Source: Halomonas sp. 7T (lineage in GTDB: Bacteria; Pseudomonadota; Gammaproteobacteria; Pseudomonadales; Halomonadaceae). Taken from it: a stretch of DNA of 64,000 nt. Position numbers and translations under genes: made by a program. This document shows, in pieces, positions 11,178-19,123 of the stretch. Below the pieces are notes generated by a model. The model did not search any database and was not told the DNA's origin. It saw only the letters and a program-made list of their open reading frames with translations. The stretch covers positions 3,038,001 through 3,102,000 of the forward strand of contig NZ_CP087112.1 in NCBI RefSeq assembly GCF_025643255.1, written 5' to 3'. Position 1 is the stretch's first letter, and each line of letters starts with the position of its first letter.

Positions 11178-11201
11178 AAAAAAGCCAGCCTAAAGGCTGG
11201 C
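11178..11201 (-). terminator. Intrinsic terminator after the 11229 gene
   Basis: On the minus strand GCCAGCC, a four-base loop, GGCTGGC, then a run of six T residues, 28 bp beyond the stop codon of the small secreted protein gene. Confidence 0.8.
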
Positions 11202-11228
11202 CCTATATCTTAAATTAGCAACTAAATA

Positions 11229-11645
11229 TTAATAGTCAACATGTAGCTCATAACTGTTATTATCATTTTCCTTAGTACCTCCCATTGAGCTACCTGTCAC
11301 CTCAAGCTGGTATTTCCCAGGTTGTAGCTGACTAACAAGTTCGAAGTGCCCCCGTGGGCTAGAAGCTCCTGCTACTTGCTGTCCTGCCTCGTTATAGAGG
11401 ACCGCTGAAATACGGTTGCCAGTGCTGGTAAAGCCTGGAAAGTGATCACTCGCTACTTTCAGCGTAGTCGCTTGTTCAATGTTAATATTGAAACGCTTGG
11501 ATTGCCCCTGGGCAAGCAGCTGTGTAGAAGACACGCCTCTTTCGAGTAAGGGAAGATCCTGGATTGTATTCCCTAAGTTAGCTAATACAGGTGTTGAAAG
11601 AATGCTTGCTACTAATGTTCCAAAAATAATAGATTTAACTTTCAT
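11229..11645 (-). CDS. Small secreted protein with PPC-like beta-sandwich
   Basis: 138 residues. A Sec signal peptide (MKVKSIIFGTLVASILSTPVLA, cleavage after ALA-like VLA) is followed by a beta-rich domain: SKRFNINIEQATTLKVAS, RISAVLYNEAGQQVAG and LQPGKYQLEVTGSS. This order of strands is typical of pre-peptidase C-terminal-like (PPC) domains, which are non-catalytic. It has no Cys, Met-rich or His-rich copper motif. It has its own terminator on each side, so it is an independent unit inside the copper region. Function is unknown. Confidence 0.65.
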   Translation of the reverse strand: MKVKSIIFGTLVASILSTPVLANLGNTIQDLPLLERGVSSTQLLAQGQSKRFNINIEQATTLKVASDHFPGFTSTGNRISAVLYNEAGQQVAGASSPRGHFELVSQLQPGKYQLEVTGSSMGGTKENDNNSYELHVDY

Positions 11646-11725
11646 GTCAATTACTCCAGTGGTTGATCACATTGTTATAATAATCTTTGTTTCTGAAAAG
11701 GAACTGAATTTTATGATAAAAAATA

Positions 11726-11753
11726 ATAAAAAACGCCACCATTGGGTGACGTT
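11726..11753 (-). terminator. Intrinsic terminator after copB
   Basis: On the minus strand AACG..CACC, a short loop, GGTG.CGTT, then a T-rich run. One mismatch interrupts the stem. It lies just beyond the copB stop and would end the cupredoxin-to-copB transcript. Confidence 0.7.
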
Positions 11754-11776
11754 AAAAGTTACACACTTTTAGATAG

Positions 11777-12547
11777 TTAAAACATTATTTTAACACCAGC
11801 GACGACTCCAGTATCTTCTGTGTTGTCACCACTAGCCCGTGAAAGGTCGGCTGTATCGCCGTACTCTTTCTTCCAATAGGCACCGATGTAGGGGGCGAAA
11901 CGGCGGGACATCTCGTAACCTAAACGCATGCCGACGCGCACCGAGTTAAGCCCTTCACCGACGCCAAATTCTTCCACTTCACTGGCGGCCACGGCGATTT
12001 CTGTGCGCGGCTGAAGGTAGAGCCGCTGTGTCAGGCGCAGATCGTATTCGCCTTCAAAACTGGCGGCCACGTCGCCATCTTCACTCACTTGCATGGCAAC
12101 GTCGGTTTCAATGCCGTAGGGCATCACACCTTGCAGGCCGACAACCCCATAGATGCGTTCGGCGTGATCACCGGAGAACACACCACCTTGATAACCGATA
12201 CCCCCCTGTAACTCCCAAAAATCTGCCACTAGGCGGCTATAGAGGAGTTCCAGAGATTCAAACTCAGCATCTTCGCCGTCGCCCTGGACATTTTCGCCTT
12301 CTGACTTGAGGTAGACGCGGTTAATATCACCGCCGTACCAGCCTTGAAAGTCCCATACCAAGGCGTCTTGGCCTTTATCGGGAACGGTGTATTCAAGCCG
12401 GTCGAACAGCCCCATGCCCATGTTGTGCTCTTCAGTGGGCGCTGGCCAGTTGTCTGGGGCCGCATAGCCATCATCGGCCTGAGCAGTAGCGGCGGCGGCC
12501 ATACCGAGGGCGGCGCTGGCGAGGGTTACGTAGTACTTAGTTTTCAT
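11777..12547 (-). CDS. copB: Copper resistance outer-membrane protein CopB
   Basis: 256 residues: Sec signal peptide ending AAAATAQA, then a PcoB/CopB outer-membrane beta-barrel. Family segments are GLFDRLEYTVPDKGQDALVWDFQGWYGGDINRVYLKSEGE near the N-terminus, ELLYSRLVADFWELQGGIGY, and the C-terminal EVGLRLGYE-type block RVGMRLGYEMSRRFAPYIGAYW, ending in phenylalanine as barrels do. It lacks the long Met-rich N-terminal stretch of some CopB proteins, keeping only NMGMG. It is 9 bp downstream of copA and is the last gene of the operon. It likely binds or passes copper at the outer membrane. Confidence 0.92.
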   Translation of the reverse strand: MKTKYYVTLASAALGMAAAATAQADDGYAAPDNWPAPTEEHNMGMGLFDRLEYTVPDKGQDALVWDFQGWYGGDINRVYLKSEGENVQGDGEDAEFESLELLYSRLVADFWELQGGIGYQGGVFSGDHAERIYGVVGLQGVMPYGIETDVAMQVSEDGDVAASFEGEYDLRLTQRLYLQPRTEIAVAASEVEEFGVGEGLNSVRVGMRLGYEMSRRFAPYIGAYWKKEYGDTADLSRASGDNTEDTGVVAGVKIMF

Positions 12548-12556
12548 ACTGCCTCC

Positions 12557-14410
12557 TTAAGAAACCTGAACAACGCGGAACATGCCGGCATCCATGTGAT
12601 AGAGAAGGTGGCAGTGGAACGCCCAGCTGCCCTCGGCGTCCGCGGTGATCAGTGCAGACACACGCTCGCCAGGCTTCACGTTCAGGGTATGTTTGCGCGG
12701 TATCAATTCCCCCTGGCCGTTTTCTAGCTCCATCCACATGCCGTGGAGGTGAATGGGGTGCTCCATCATGGTGTCGTTAATGAGGATGAGGCGCAGCCGC
12801 TCATCTTTCACAAAATGAATGGGCCCGGTCACTTCGCTAAACTTCTTGCCGTCGAACGACCACATGTAGCGTTCCATGTTGCCGGTCAGGTGCAGCTCAA
12901 GCTCACGGCCTGGTTCACGGCGGTCAGGCCATGGCGTGAAGGCTTTTAAATCGCGGTAGACTAAAACGCGCCGTTCGTCAGGGTCGATACCGATGCCCGC
13001 TTGGTCGTAGCGGGAGCCGGGCTGTGCCTCACCGGCCACCAGCATGCCATTTGCGCCGATTTTCGCCTGCTCGCCCGCCATGCCGCCCATATTAGAGTGA
13101 TCCATCCCCGCCATGTTCGAATGATCCATGCCTTGCATATTCGACATGCCTGAGTGGTCCATTCCCTCCATACCTGCATCGTCACCGCTCATTCCCGGCA
13201 TGTTGGAGTGATCCATGCCTTCCATATTTGACATGCCAGAATGATCCATCCCGCCCATGCCGTGGGCGCCCATGGCTTCCATGCCGCGGTCAGCAATTTG
13301 GCGTCGTTCAGGGATGTCGGCCTGCATACCCTCACGCGGTGCCAAGGTAGCGCGGGCATAGCCGCTGCGATCCATAGATTCGGCGAAGATGGTGTATGCC
13401 CGGTTATCTTCGGGTGAAACCAGCACATCGTAGGTTTCAGCCACGCCAATACGGAACTCATCAACAGGAACGGGTTGCACCGGCTGGCCATCGGCGGCTA
13501 CCACGGTCATTTTTAGGCCAGGAATGCGTACATCAAAGTACGACATCGCCGAGCCATTAATCACACGAAGTCGGATGCGCTCCCCGGCCTTGAACAGGGC
13601 ATTCCAGTTTTCTTGAGGGGAGTGGCCGTTGAGCAGGTAGGTATAAGTGCTGCCGGTGACATCGGCGATGTCCCGCGAACTCATGCGCATTTGAGCCCAC
13701 ATGCCGCGCATTTCGGCGGTTTGTGCGAAACCCTTTTCGCGCACATCGGCGAAGAAGTCAGCAATCGTGCGCTCTTGGAAGTTGTAATAGCCTTCCATGG
13801 TCTTCAGATTACGAAACACCGACATGGGGTCTTCAAAGGTCCAGTCGGTGAGCAGTAACACATGCTCACGGTCGTAACGGATAGGCTCGCGCTCGGCGGC
13901 GTCGATAATCAGCGGCCCCGCATGGCCAAGCTGTTCCTGCATACCGGAGTGGCTGTGGTACCAGTAGGTACCGTTCTGACGAACAGGGAAGCGGTAGGTA
14001 AAGGTTTCACCAGGGGCGATACCTGCAAAGCTGACGCCTGGCACGCCATCCATTTCCGGCGGTAGGATGAGGCCATGCCAGTGAATTGAAGTAGACTCAT
14101 CGAGCAGGTTTGTCACACGAAGTACCGCGTCTTGACCTTCTTTCAGACGAATCATCGGGCCTGGGCTAGTGCCATTGATGGTGATGGGCATCGCATTCTT
14201 ACCATCAATCGGGTGTGATTCGCGGCGAATGGCCAGCGATACCTCGGGGCCTTCTTCAACGCCCTGCGCATAGACATTGGTGCGTCCCCAGGGGTTTGCC
14301 CAGGCAGGGGTCAATCCCATTGCCGCCGCGGAACCTAACCCTAAGGCAGCGCCGCCTTTTATGACCTGTCGGCGAGAAAGCGGGTGAGAAATGATGCTTG
14401 AGCGTGCCAT
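12557..14410 (-). CDS. copA: CopA-type periplasmic multicopper oxidase
   Basis: 617-residue periplasmic multicopper oxidase, probably oxidising Cu(I). A Tat signal (SRRQVIKGG, about 12-20) directs folded export. The copper ligands are all visible: HWHG near 110, YWYHSHSG near 150, then HPIHLHG and AFHCHLLYHMDAGMF at the C-terminus (types 1, 2 and 3 sites). A Met/His-rich insert at about 390-450 has five MDHS(G/N)M repeats, likely a copper-binding loop. The start is ATG with GGGAG 6 bp upstream. It lies between the sensor kinase and copB in one operon. The P-type ATPase in this window is a different protein also often called CopA. Confidence 0.95.
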   Translation of the reverse strand: MARSSIISHPLSRRQVIKGGAALGLGSAAAMGLTPAWANPWGRTNVYAQGVEEGPEVSLAIRRESHPIDGKNAMPITINGTSPGPMIRLKEGQDAVLRVTNLLDESTSIHWHGLILPPEMDGVPGVSFAGIAPGETFTYRFPVRQNGTYWYHSHSGMQEQLGHAGPLIIDAAEREPIRYDREHVLLLTDWTFEDPMSVFRNLKTMEGYYNFQERTIADFFADVREKGFAQTAEMRGMWAQMRMSSRDIADVTGSTYTYLLNGHSPQENWNALFKAGERIRLRVINGSAMSYFDVRIPGLKMTVVAADGQPVQPVPVDEFRIGVAETYDVLVSPEDNRAYTIFAESMDRSGYARATLAPREGMQADIPERRQIADRGMEAMGAHGMGGMDHSGMSNMEGMDHSNMPGMSGDDAGMEGMDHSGMSNMQGMDHSNMAGMDHSNMGGMAGEQAKIGANGMLVAGEAQPGSRYDQAGIGIDPDERRVLVYRDLKAFTPWPDRREPGRELELHLTGNMERYMWSFDGKKFSEVTGPIHFVKDERLRLILINDTMMEHPIHLHGMWMELENGQGELIPRKHTLNVKPGERVSALITADAEGSWAFHCHLLYHMDAGMFRVVQVS

Positions 14411-14478
14411 GTGTAACTCCCATCAATGATGAATAGCACCATCTTGATGGAAGAAGCTGAATCAAAGCTGAATAGTGA

Positions 14479-15813
14479 TTAATTAGTCACTTCAACCGCT
14501 AGAGGCAATGTAATCGTAACGCGCAAACCACCCAGTGGACTGCGTGCAAAATGCGAGTGCCCCGAGTAACGGGCGATTAACTGCGCAAGAATCGACAGGC
14601 CTAAGCCGTAGCCAGGACGGCGTTCATCCAGCCGTGTGCCACGCTCACCCAAACGCGAAAGATCCTCTTCTGCAACGCCGAGGCCGTCATCATCAATGTT
14701 GAGCGTGAGGGTGGTAGCGGAGACGGCAATATCGCAATTAACGCGCCTACTCGCCCATTTACCAGCGTTATCGAGCACGATACCTAATATTTCAGAAAAG
14801 TCGTGAGCCTCAATAGGCACTTGGTCTTTCTCGTGTACCGATAGGGTGAGGTTGAAGATACGCTCAGGGTAAAGGCTGCGGAACATCTCGGTGAGTCGTG
14901 AGCTATCACGCGTGACGTTGGCCATTCGCCCTGCGTTAGGGCCTGCAATCCGTGAACGACGCAGTTCCGCATCCAGCTGGGCATTAATATCCTCTACTCG
15001 GGCTAGTAGCTTTAGTCGCCTGCGTTCATCAATAGGCCGGTTGCCACGCAGTACTTGGGTAACCGCTGCCAACGGGGTTTTTAAAGCATGGGAAAGGTTG
15101 GCGAATGACTCCCGAGAGCGCTGTAGACGCAGGTCGATGTCGTCCATAAAGCGGTTAAGCTGAGCGACCAGAGAGTCCAACTCGGCTGGCGCGGTTAGCG
15201 AAAGGCGCTCTCTCTCGCCTGCCTGTAGTGCGGCCAACTGTCCACGAAGCTGCCATAGCGGGATCAGGCTGCGGTTGACAGCTAGCATGTTGAGCGTAAT
15301 TAACATCACTAAAAGTCCTGCGGCAATCCCGCCTACCCACCAGTGTAGCGTCGCTAAGCCCGCTTCAACTTTGGAAAAATCCTCCCCCACCAGTAATACG
15401 CCGCTAGAACCCTGCCACTCAAAATGGCGGCGGTAGACCAGCAAATGCTGATCGTCATGTTTGACATCCAAAAGAGCATCGCCGTTTTCTTCCAGCAGAG
15501 GAGCCAGCTGTTGCTGCCATTGCGGGTTGGAGGCGCTCACCGAGCCGTTAAGGCGCATCACGTATAAATGATGAAAGACTTGATAGCTTTGGCTAACTGA
15601 GTCAAGCGCGGCAGGTACGGCGGCTTCCCCTTGCTCAAGCTGGGTGACGGCATGGTCGGCTTCGCGCTGAAGGCGCTCACCCAAAAAATCCCGAGCAAGA
15701 TTCTGTAACCATATGCCGTGCAGTAGCCAAGTCGTCACCACCACTAAGAGCGCCACGCCTCCTAACCAGACGAGTAGTCGAAAACGTAAACTACGCCGAT
15801 CAATGTGAAGCAA
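14479..15813 (-). CDS. Sensor histidine kinase, PhoQ-like (copper cluster)
   Basis: 444-residue inner-membrane sensor. Two membrane helices (about 13-33 and 165-185) flank a periplasmic domain. The H-box is NLSHALKTPLAAV with the phospho-accepting His, closest in style to PhoQ (SLKTPLA). The ATPase has LGIVLDNAGKWA (N box), DDDGLG (G1) and GLGLSILAQL (G2). A TTG at 15813 is taken as start: it overlaps the regulator gene by 14 bp and has AGGGG 6 bp upstream; a longer frame would run deep into the regulator. The periplasmic domain has no evident Met or His cluster, so the signal is not certain to be copper. Confidence 0.88.
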   Translation of the reverse strand: MLHIDRRSLRFRLLVWLGGVALLVVVTTWLLHGIWLQNLARDFLGERLQREADHAVTQLEQGEAAVPAALDSVSQSYQVFHHLYVMRLNGSVSASNPQWQQQLAPLLEENGDALLDVKHDDQHLLVYRRHFEWQGSSGVLLVGEDFSKVEAGLATLHWWVGGIAAGLLVMLITLNMLAVNRSLIPLWQLRGQLAALQAGERERLSLTAPAELDSLVAQLNRFMDDIDLRLQRSRESFANLSHALKTPLAAVTQVLRGNRPIDERRRLKLLARVEDINAQLDAELRRSRIAGPNAGRMANVTRDSSRLTEMFRSLYPERIFNLTLSVHEKDQVPIEAHDFSEILGIVLDNAGKWASRRVNCDIAVSATTLTLNIDDDGLGVAEEDLSRLGERGTRLDERRPGYGLGLSILAQLIARYSGHSHFARSPLGGLRVTITLPLAVEVTN

Positions 15814-16465
15814 AGAAATACCCCTGGCCGCGGCGCGTTTGGATAATGGATTTACCCAGATAACGGCGAAGACGAGCGACATAAACTTCGACCAAGTTGG
15901 GCGCGGCGGCATCCTGCTCCAAAGCATAAAGCTGCTCTAGTAGCTGCTCTTTAGAGTGAATGCGATCCGGATGAAGCATTAAATAACGTAGTAGTCGAAA
16001 CTCCGTCGCCGTGAGCGAACGCCACGCTTCGTCCTCTAGGCACACCCGTTGACCTGCGCCATCTAGCGACACGCCGTTAAGCGTGATCACCTGCGATAAC
16101 TGACCGGATTGCCTGCGCAGTAGGGCCTTCAAGCGGGCCATGAGCTCAGCTTCATGGAAGGGTTTAGTCAGGTAGTCATCGGCCCCTGTTTCCAGGCCGA
16201 CGACTTTATCTTCCCAGGTATCGCGGGCCGTCAGGATCAAAATAGGGGTATCGCGTTTTTGCCTGCGCCACTGGGCGAGCAGATCCAGCCCCGAGCCGTC
16301 GGGCAAGCCGACATCCAAGATAGCCAGTTCATAGTGCTCGGTTGCCATAAGCGACTTGGCCGCTTTCAATGAAGCGGCCAAATCAACTAGGTAACCGTTG
16401 TCCTTGAGACTCTCTGCCAAGCTTTCCGCAAGCAAGTCATCATCTTCGAGTAGCAACAGTTTCAT
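15800..16465 (-). CDS. OmpR/PhoP-family response regulator (copper cluster)
   Basis: 221 residues. The receiver domain has the acidic pair EDDD near residue 8, the phospho-acceptor in LAILDVGLPDGSG (about 52) and the lysine in DDYLTKPF. The C-terminal winged helix shows LTATEFRLLRYLMLHP and the recognition/wing segment VEVYVARLRRYLG..IIQTRRGQGYFF. It pairs with the overlapping kinase gene and lies 14 bp after the cupredoxin gene. I see no strong ribosome-binding site before the ATG, so translation may be coupled. It probably activates the cluster; its target site was not identified. Confidence 0.92.
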   Translation of the reverse strand: MKLLLLEDDDLLAESLAESLKDNGYLVDLAASLKAAKSLMATEHYELAILDVGLPDGSGLDLLAQWRRQKRDTPILILTARDTWEDKVVGLETGADDYLTKPFHEAELMARLKALLRRQSGQLSQVITLNGVSLDGAGQRVCLEDEAWRSLTATEFRLLRYLMLHPDRIHSKEQLLEQLYALEQDAAAPNLVEVYVARLRRYLGKSIIQTRRGQGYFFASH

Positions 16466-16479
16466 CGGTATACGTCAGG

Positions 16480-16986
16480 TTAGAGTGTAAAATTGCCGTA
16501 CATGCCGGATTCATAGTGGCCGGGGATGTTACAAGCATACTCTAGCTCGTTGGCATTATCAGGAACACTCCATAGTAGAGTCCCTGTCTCACCAGGCGCA
16601 ATGGTGACGCCGGCCATGCTCATGTTGGCCATGTCGTGACCGCCGCCGTGTGCCATATTCGACATGTCATGGCCTCCACCATTGGCCATATCTAGCATCA
16701 TTTGACGATGCTCTTCCTGGGCTTCTTTACTTCCAATTACAAATTCATGTTCTAAATGGCCGGTGTTGGTGATTTCAAATTTAACCACCTCTCCAGCCGC
16801 CATCTGTAGCTCTTCAGGGTCGAACCACATATCACCAGCCTCAAGGCTGATCGTACGGTCGACGTCAGCCTCGGTTAGACCACTGTCACCACCGCCGTGG
16901 CCGGGTGCAGCCAGCGCCACGCCCGTGATCAGGCTTAGTGAAAGGGCAAACAAAGACGTTGTTAGAGTGGTTTTTAGCATGGTCAT
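16480..16986 (-). CDS. Periplasmic cupredoxin (CopI-like copper tolerance protein)
   Basis: 168 residues with a Sec signal peptide ending GVALA. The mature cupredoxin has the type 1 copper ligands HLEHEF (His), and at the C-terminus YACNIPGHYESGMYG (Cys, His, Met). A Met/His insert in the middle repeats GGGHDM(S/A)NM twice, adding likely Cu(I)-binding sites. This layout matches CopI-type copper tolerance proteins. It is the first gene of the cop operon and its upstream region holds a MerR-type operator. An internal ATG two codons downstream is an alternative start. Confidence 0.87.
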   Translation of the reverse strand: MTMLKTTLTTSLFALSLSLITGVALAAPGHGGGDSGLTEADVDRTISLEAGDMWFDPEELQMAAGEVVKFEITNTGHLEHEFVIGSKEAQEEHRQMMLDMANGGGHDMSNMAHGGGHDMANMSMAGVTIAPGETGTLLWSVPDNANELEYACNIPGHYESGMYGNFTL

Positions 16987-17066
16987 TTACCTCAGAGGTT
17001 ATTGTCACCCGTTCTTTATACGGTGTTAACCTGAAACGAGCCTGAACCCAAGGGGGAAAACATGAT

Positions 17067-17098
17067 CTATAGCAACCTTCCGTTGTCCGCAAGGTCCC
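17067..17098 (-). promoter_or_regulatory. Leftward MerR/CueR-type operator-promoter
   Basis: A 21-bp dyad at 17075-17095 has ACCTT/AAGGT arms separated by 11 bp. Read on the minus strand, its first arm overlaps a GGGACC at the -35 position, and CTATAG or TATAGA lies 20-21 bp further on as -10. The over-long spacer with a centred dyad is the arrangement untwisted by MerR-family activators such as CueR. It faces the cupredoxin gene. The -35 match is poor. Confidence 0.5.
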
Positions 17099-17103
17099 AA
17101 GGC

Positions 17104-17135
17104 TTGACCTTAGGGTAACCCCAGGGTTGTAAGCT
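17104..17135 (+). promoter_or_regulatory. Rightward MerR/CueR-type operator-promoter
   Basis: The -35 TTGACC (17104-17109) and -10 TAAGCT (17130-17135) are separated by 20 bp. The 21-bp dyad at 17107-17127 (arms ACCTTAGGG and CCCCAGGGT) fills the spacer. This is the classic layout of MerR-family metal-responsive promoters. It reads into the 49-residue, DUF411 and methyltransferase genes. Confidence 0.65.
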
Positions 17136-17174
17136 TACAGCGATATTGCTTACTGCCTTGGTAGGAGACTTACC

Positions 17175-17324
17175 ATGATGAACGCAGATTGTTTTGCTTT
17201 TATGAGCTCGATGGGCTGGTTTGCTTGGTTAATGCCGCTAACTTTTTTACTGTTGGTAGGGTTGGGGATCGCCTCGTTGGCCAAATATTTGTTTAGTCAC
17301 ACACCTCAAGGAGATTGCTCATGA
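17175..17324 (+). CDS. 49-residue membrane protein of unknown function
   Basis: Starts ATG (a tandem ATGATG) 7 bp after TAGGAG. The product begins MMNADCFAFMSSMGWFAWLM, contains one strong membrane helix (about 17-38) and ends with a short tail containing SHTPQGDCS. Its stop overlaps the start of the DUF411 gene in an ATGA, indicating translational coupling. It is the first gene after the rightward MerR-type promoter. Met and Cys residues near the membrane could matter for copper. A similar tiny membrane protein (33806-33940) precedes the P-type ATPase in the right cluster. Confidence 0.7.
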   Translation: MMNADCFAFMSSMGWFAWLMPLTFLLLVGLGIASLAKYLFSHTPQGDCS

Positions 17325-17764
17325 AACGTTTTACCGCTACGGTACTATCTAGTGTTTTGCTCCTAGGAGCCGCCTCGGTTCAGGCTCAGGCCGCGTTGCC
17401 GGATGAAGCCACGCTTTACAAAAACCCCCAGTGTGGCTGCTGTGATGAGTATGCGCGCTATTTGGAGCAACTTGGCGTTAACGTCACTATTGTTGACGAC
17501 GTCGAACTGGGTGATATCAAGCAGCAGGCGGGCGTTCCCTACGGTCTGGGATCGTGCCATACCATCGAAATAGGTGAATATTGGATCGAGGGCCATGTGC
17601 CGATGGAAGCCGTACAGGCGCTGTTTGAGCAACAGCCTGATGTAGATGGCATTGGCCTGGCAGGTATGCCCATCGGTACACCGGGTATGCCAGGACCTCA
17701 GGAAGCGCCCTATGACGTGTATTCCTTCACGGATCAGGAAGATAAGGCGTTTATGACGCTCTGA
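17321..17764 (+). CDS. DUF411 periplasmic metal-binding protein
   Basis: 147 residues with a Sec signal peptide (cleavage near QAQA). The DUF411 signature is LYKNPQCGCCDEYARYLEQLG with a CxCC cluster, then GVPYGLGSCHTIEIGEYWIEGHVP and the Met-rich GLAGMPIGTPGMPG. DUF411 proteins occur widely in copper resistance operons and are presumed to bind copper through the Cys and Met groups. The ATG at 17321 has AAGGAG 7 bp upstream. It is coupled to the 49-residue gene and followed 19 bp later by the methyltransferase gene. Confidence 0.9.
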   Translation: MKRFTATVLSSVLLLGAASVQAQAALPDEATLYKNPQCGCCDEYARYLEQLGVNVTIVDDVELGDIKQQAGVPYGLGSCHTIEIGEYWIEGHVPMEAVQALFEQQPDVDGIGLAGMPIGTPGMPGPQEAPYDVYSFTDQEDKAFMTL

Positions 17765-17783
17765 AATAAGCCGGGCCGATACA

Positions 17784-18443
17784 ATGAATTCAAAACACCA
17801 CTGGGAGTCGGTGTATCAACGCAAGTCTGCTGACCAAGTAAGCTGGTTTCGGCCTCATTTAGAGGCCTCCCTTGATTATATCCAATCAGCGGCTCCAGAC
17901 CCACACACGGCGATTATTGATGTGGGTTGCGGTGAAGCAACGCTAGTAGATGATTTGCTAGCGCTTGGGTACGACGATATTACCGTTTTGGATATTTCGG
18001 AAAGCGCCATTGAAGCTGCACAGCGCCGTTTAGCTGACGTTTCCAGCCGCGTTAAATGGCGTGTTGGGGACATTACGCAAGCAAGGTTGCCTGGGCATTA
18101 CTATGCCGTCTGGCATGACCGTGCGGTTTTTCACTTTTTGGTGGATCCAGTCTCTCGCGCGGCTTATTTACTGCAACTTCGCCATAGCCTTGTACCCGGT
18201 GGGCACGTGGTGATGGCAACCTTTGGGCCAGAGGGGCCAACACGCTGTAGTGGCTTGGACGTGGTGAGATACTCGGCCTCGCAGCTTAGCGAACAACTTG
18301 GCCCTTCGTTTGAATTATTGAGTGATCATCTTGAGGTACATGAGACGCCAACGGGCAGCCCTCAACAGTTCCTGTATACCCATTTCCGGCATAAAGATGG
18401 CAAGGGGGGAGAGGTTACTGAGTGTTCATCGTCAAGGCGTTGA
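17784..18443 (+). CDS. Class I SAM-dependent methyltransferase
   Basis: 219 residues with a Rossmann-like SAM domain: motif I AIIDVGCGEATLVDDLL, the acidic end of strand 2 in ITVLDISESAIEAA, and VKWRVGDITQA. The start HWESVYQRKSADQVSWFRPHL is typical of a group of small bacterial methyltransferases often found beside heavy-metal genes. The substrate is unknown. It is the third gene of the rightward copper-responsive unit; 258 bp without a recognised gene follow before the next start. Confidence 0.85.
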   Translation: MNSKHHWESVYQRKSADQVSWFRPHLEASLDYIQSAAPDPHTAIIDVGCGEATLVDDLLALGYDDITVLDISESAIEAAQRRLADVSSRVKWRVGDITQARLPGHYYAVWHDRAVFHFLVDPVSRAAYLLQLRHSLVPGGHVVMATFGPEGPTRCSGLDVVRYSASQLSEQLGPSFELLSDHLEVHETPTGSPQQFLYTHFRHKDGKGGEVTECSSSRR

Positions 18444-18701
18444 TATATCTTAAATGTAAGGCGGTAACGAGTGGCACCATACATAGCGACGAGACGTAAG
18501 GGCGGTACTCGTGCTTCTTTGCTTCTAATGTGTTGCGCTTATTTTGTTGTAAACGCTAAGCCCGAGACATTTCACCATTGCCAGCATTGGAGCGTTTACT
18601 AAAGTAAATTTTGAGTGGCTAATTTCCAAAAAATTATAGACCTATATCACTCCTATGAATCCACCCCACGAATCGCTTCGTGATGCATAGGAGCATTGCT
18701 A

Positions 18702-19040
18702 ATGCCCCCACCTTGTCAGCGCTGTGCCGCTACCCGCCTGATCAATCTCGATACCGCTCAACGCATTGGTGTTGTCAGCGGGTGCGTAGTGGGTGGTGCG
18801 ATAGGCGCCTTACGTGCGACGGCGGTGACCCAACCGCTTTTTCTGGCAACGGCGCGTTTTCCACTCGCTAAACTCCCAGCCGCCATGATCGGCGCGGTTA
18901 CCGGTGGCCAGTCAGGTATCCGGGTAACGACGTCTCTATTCGCTCAGTGGCTGCCACCCGGTACCGGTACCCCTTGGCTATGCCTTGCCTGTGGGCACAC
19001 CTTTCGACAGTCCTATCCCCCTTTGGCTGCGGCTCACTGA
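18702..19040 (+). CDS. Small zinc-ribbon protein with a glycine-rich hydrophobic core
   Basis: 112 residues. A CQRC pair at the N-terminus and CLACGHTFRQ near the C-terminus would form one zinc ribbon. Between them lies a Gly/Ala-rich hydrophobic stretch (VVSGCVVGGAIGAL and MIGAVTGGQSGI) that could be one or two membrane helices of the glycine-zipper sort. The ATG at 18702 follows TAGGAG. A perfect hairpin (CACGAA, four bases, TTCGTG, 18667-18682) precedes the ribosome-binding site. It is the first gene of the recombination module. Not assigned to a named family. Confidence 0.6.
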   Translation: MPPPCQRCAATRLINLDTAQRIGVVSGCVVGGAIGALRATAVTQPLFLATARFPLAKLPAAMIGAVTGGQSGIRVTTSLFAQWLPPGTGTPWLCLACGHTFRQSYPPLAAAH

Positions 19041-19077
19041 GTCGCGCCTGTTTGGTTTTTCCTTTTTCTCACCTAAT

Positions 19078-19106
19078 AGCGCTGGCCTTTGTCAGCGCTT
19101 TTTTTA
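19078..19106 (+). terminator. Terminator-like hairpin in front of the DUF932 gene
   Basis: AGCGCTG, an eight-base loop, CAGCGCT and then a run of T residues. Its T tract ends 18 bp before the DUF932 start codon, so it could end the upstream transcript or act as a leader attenuator. Confidence 0.75.
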
Positions 19107-19123
19107 TGTCTGGAGACTCACTC

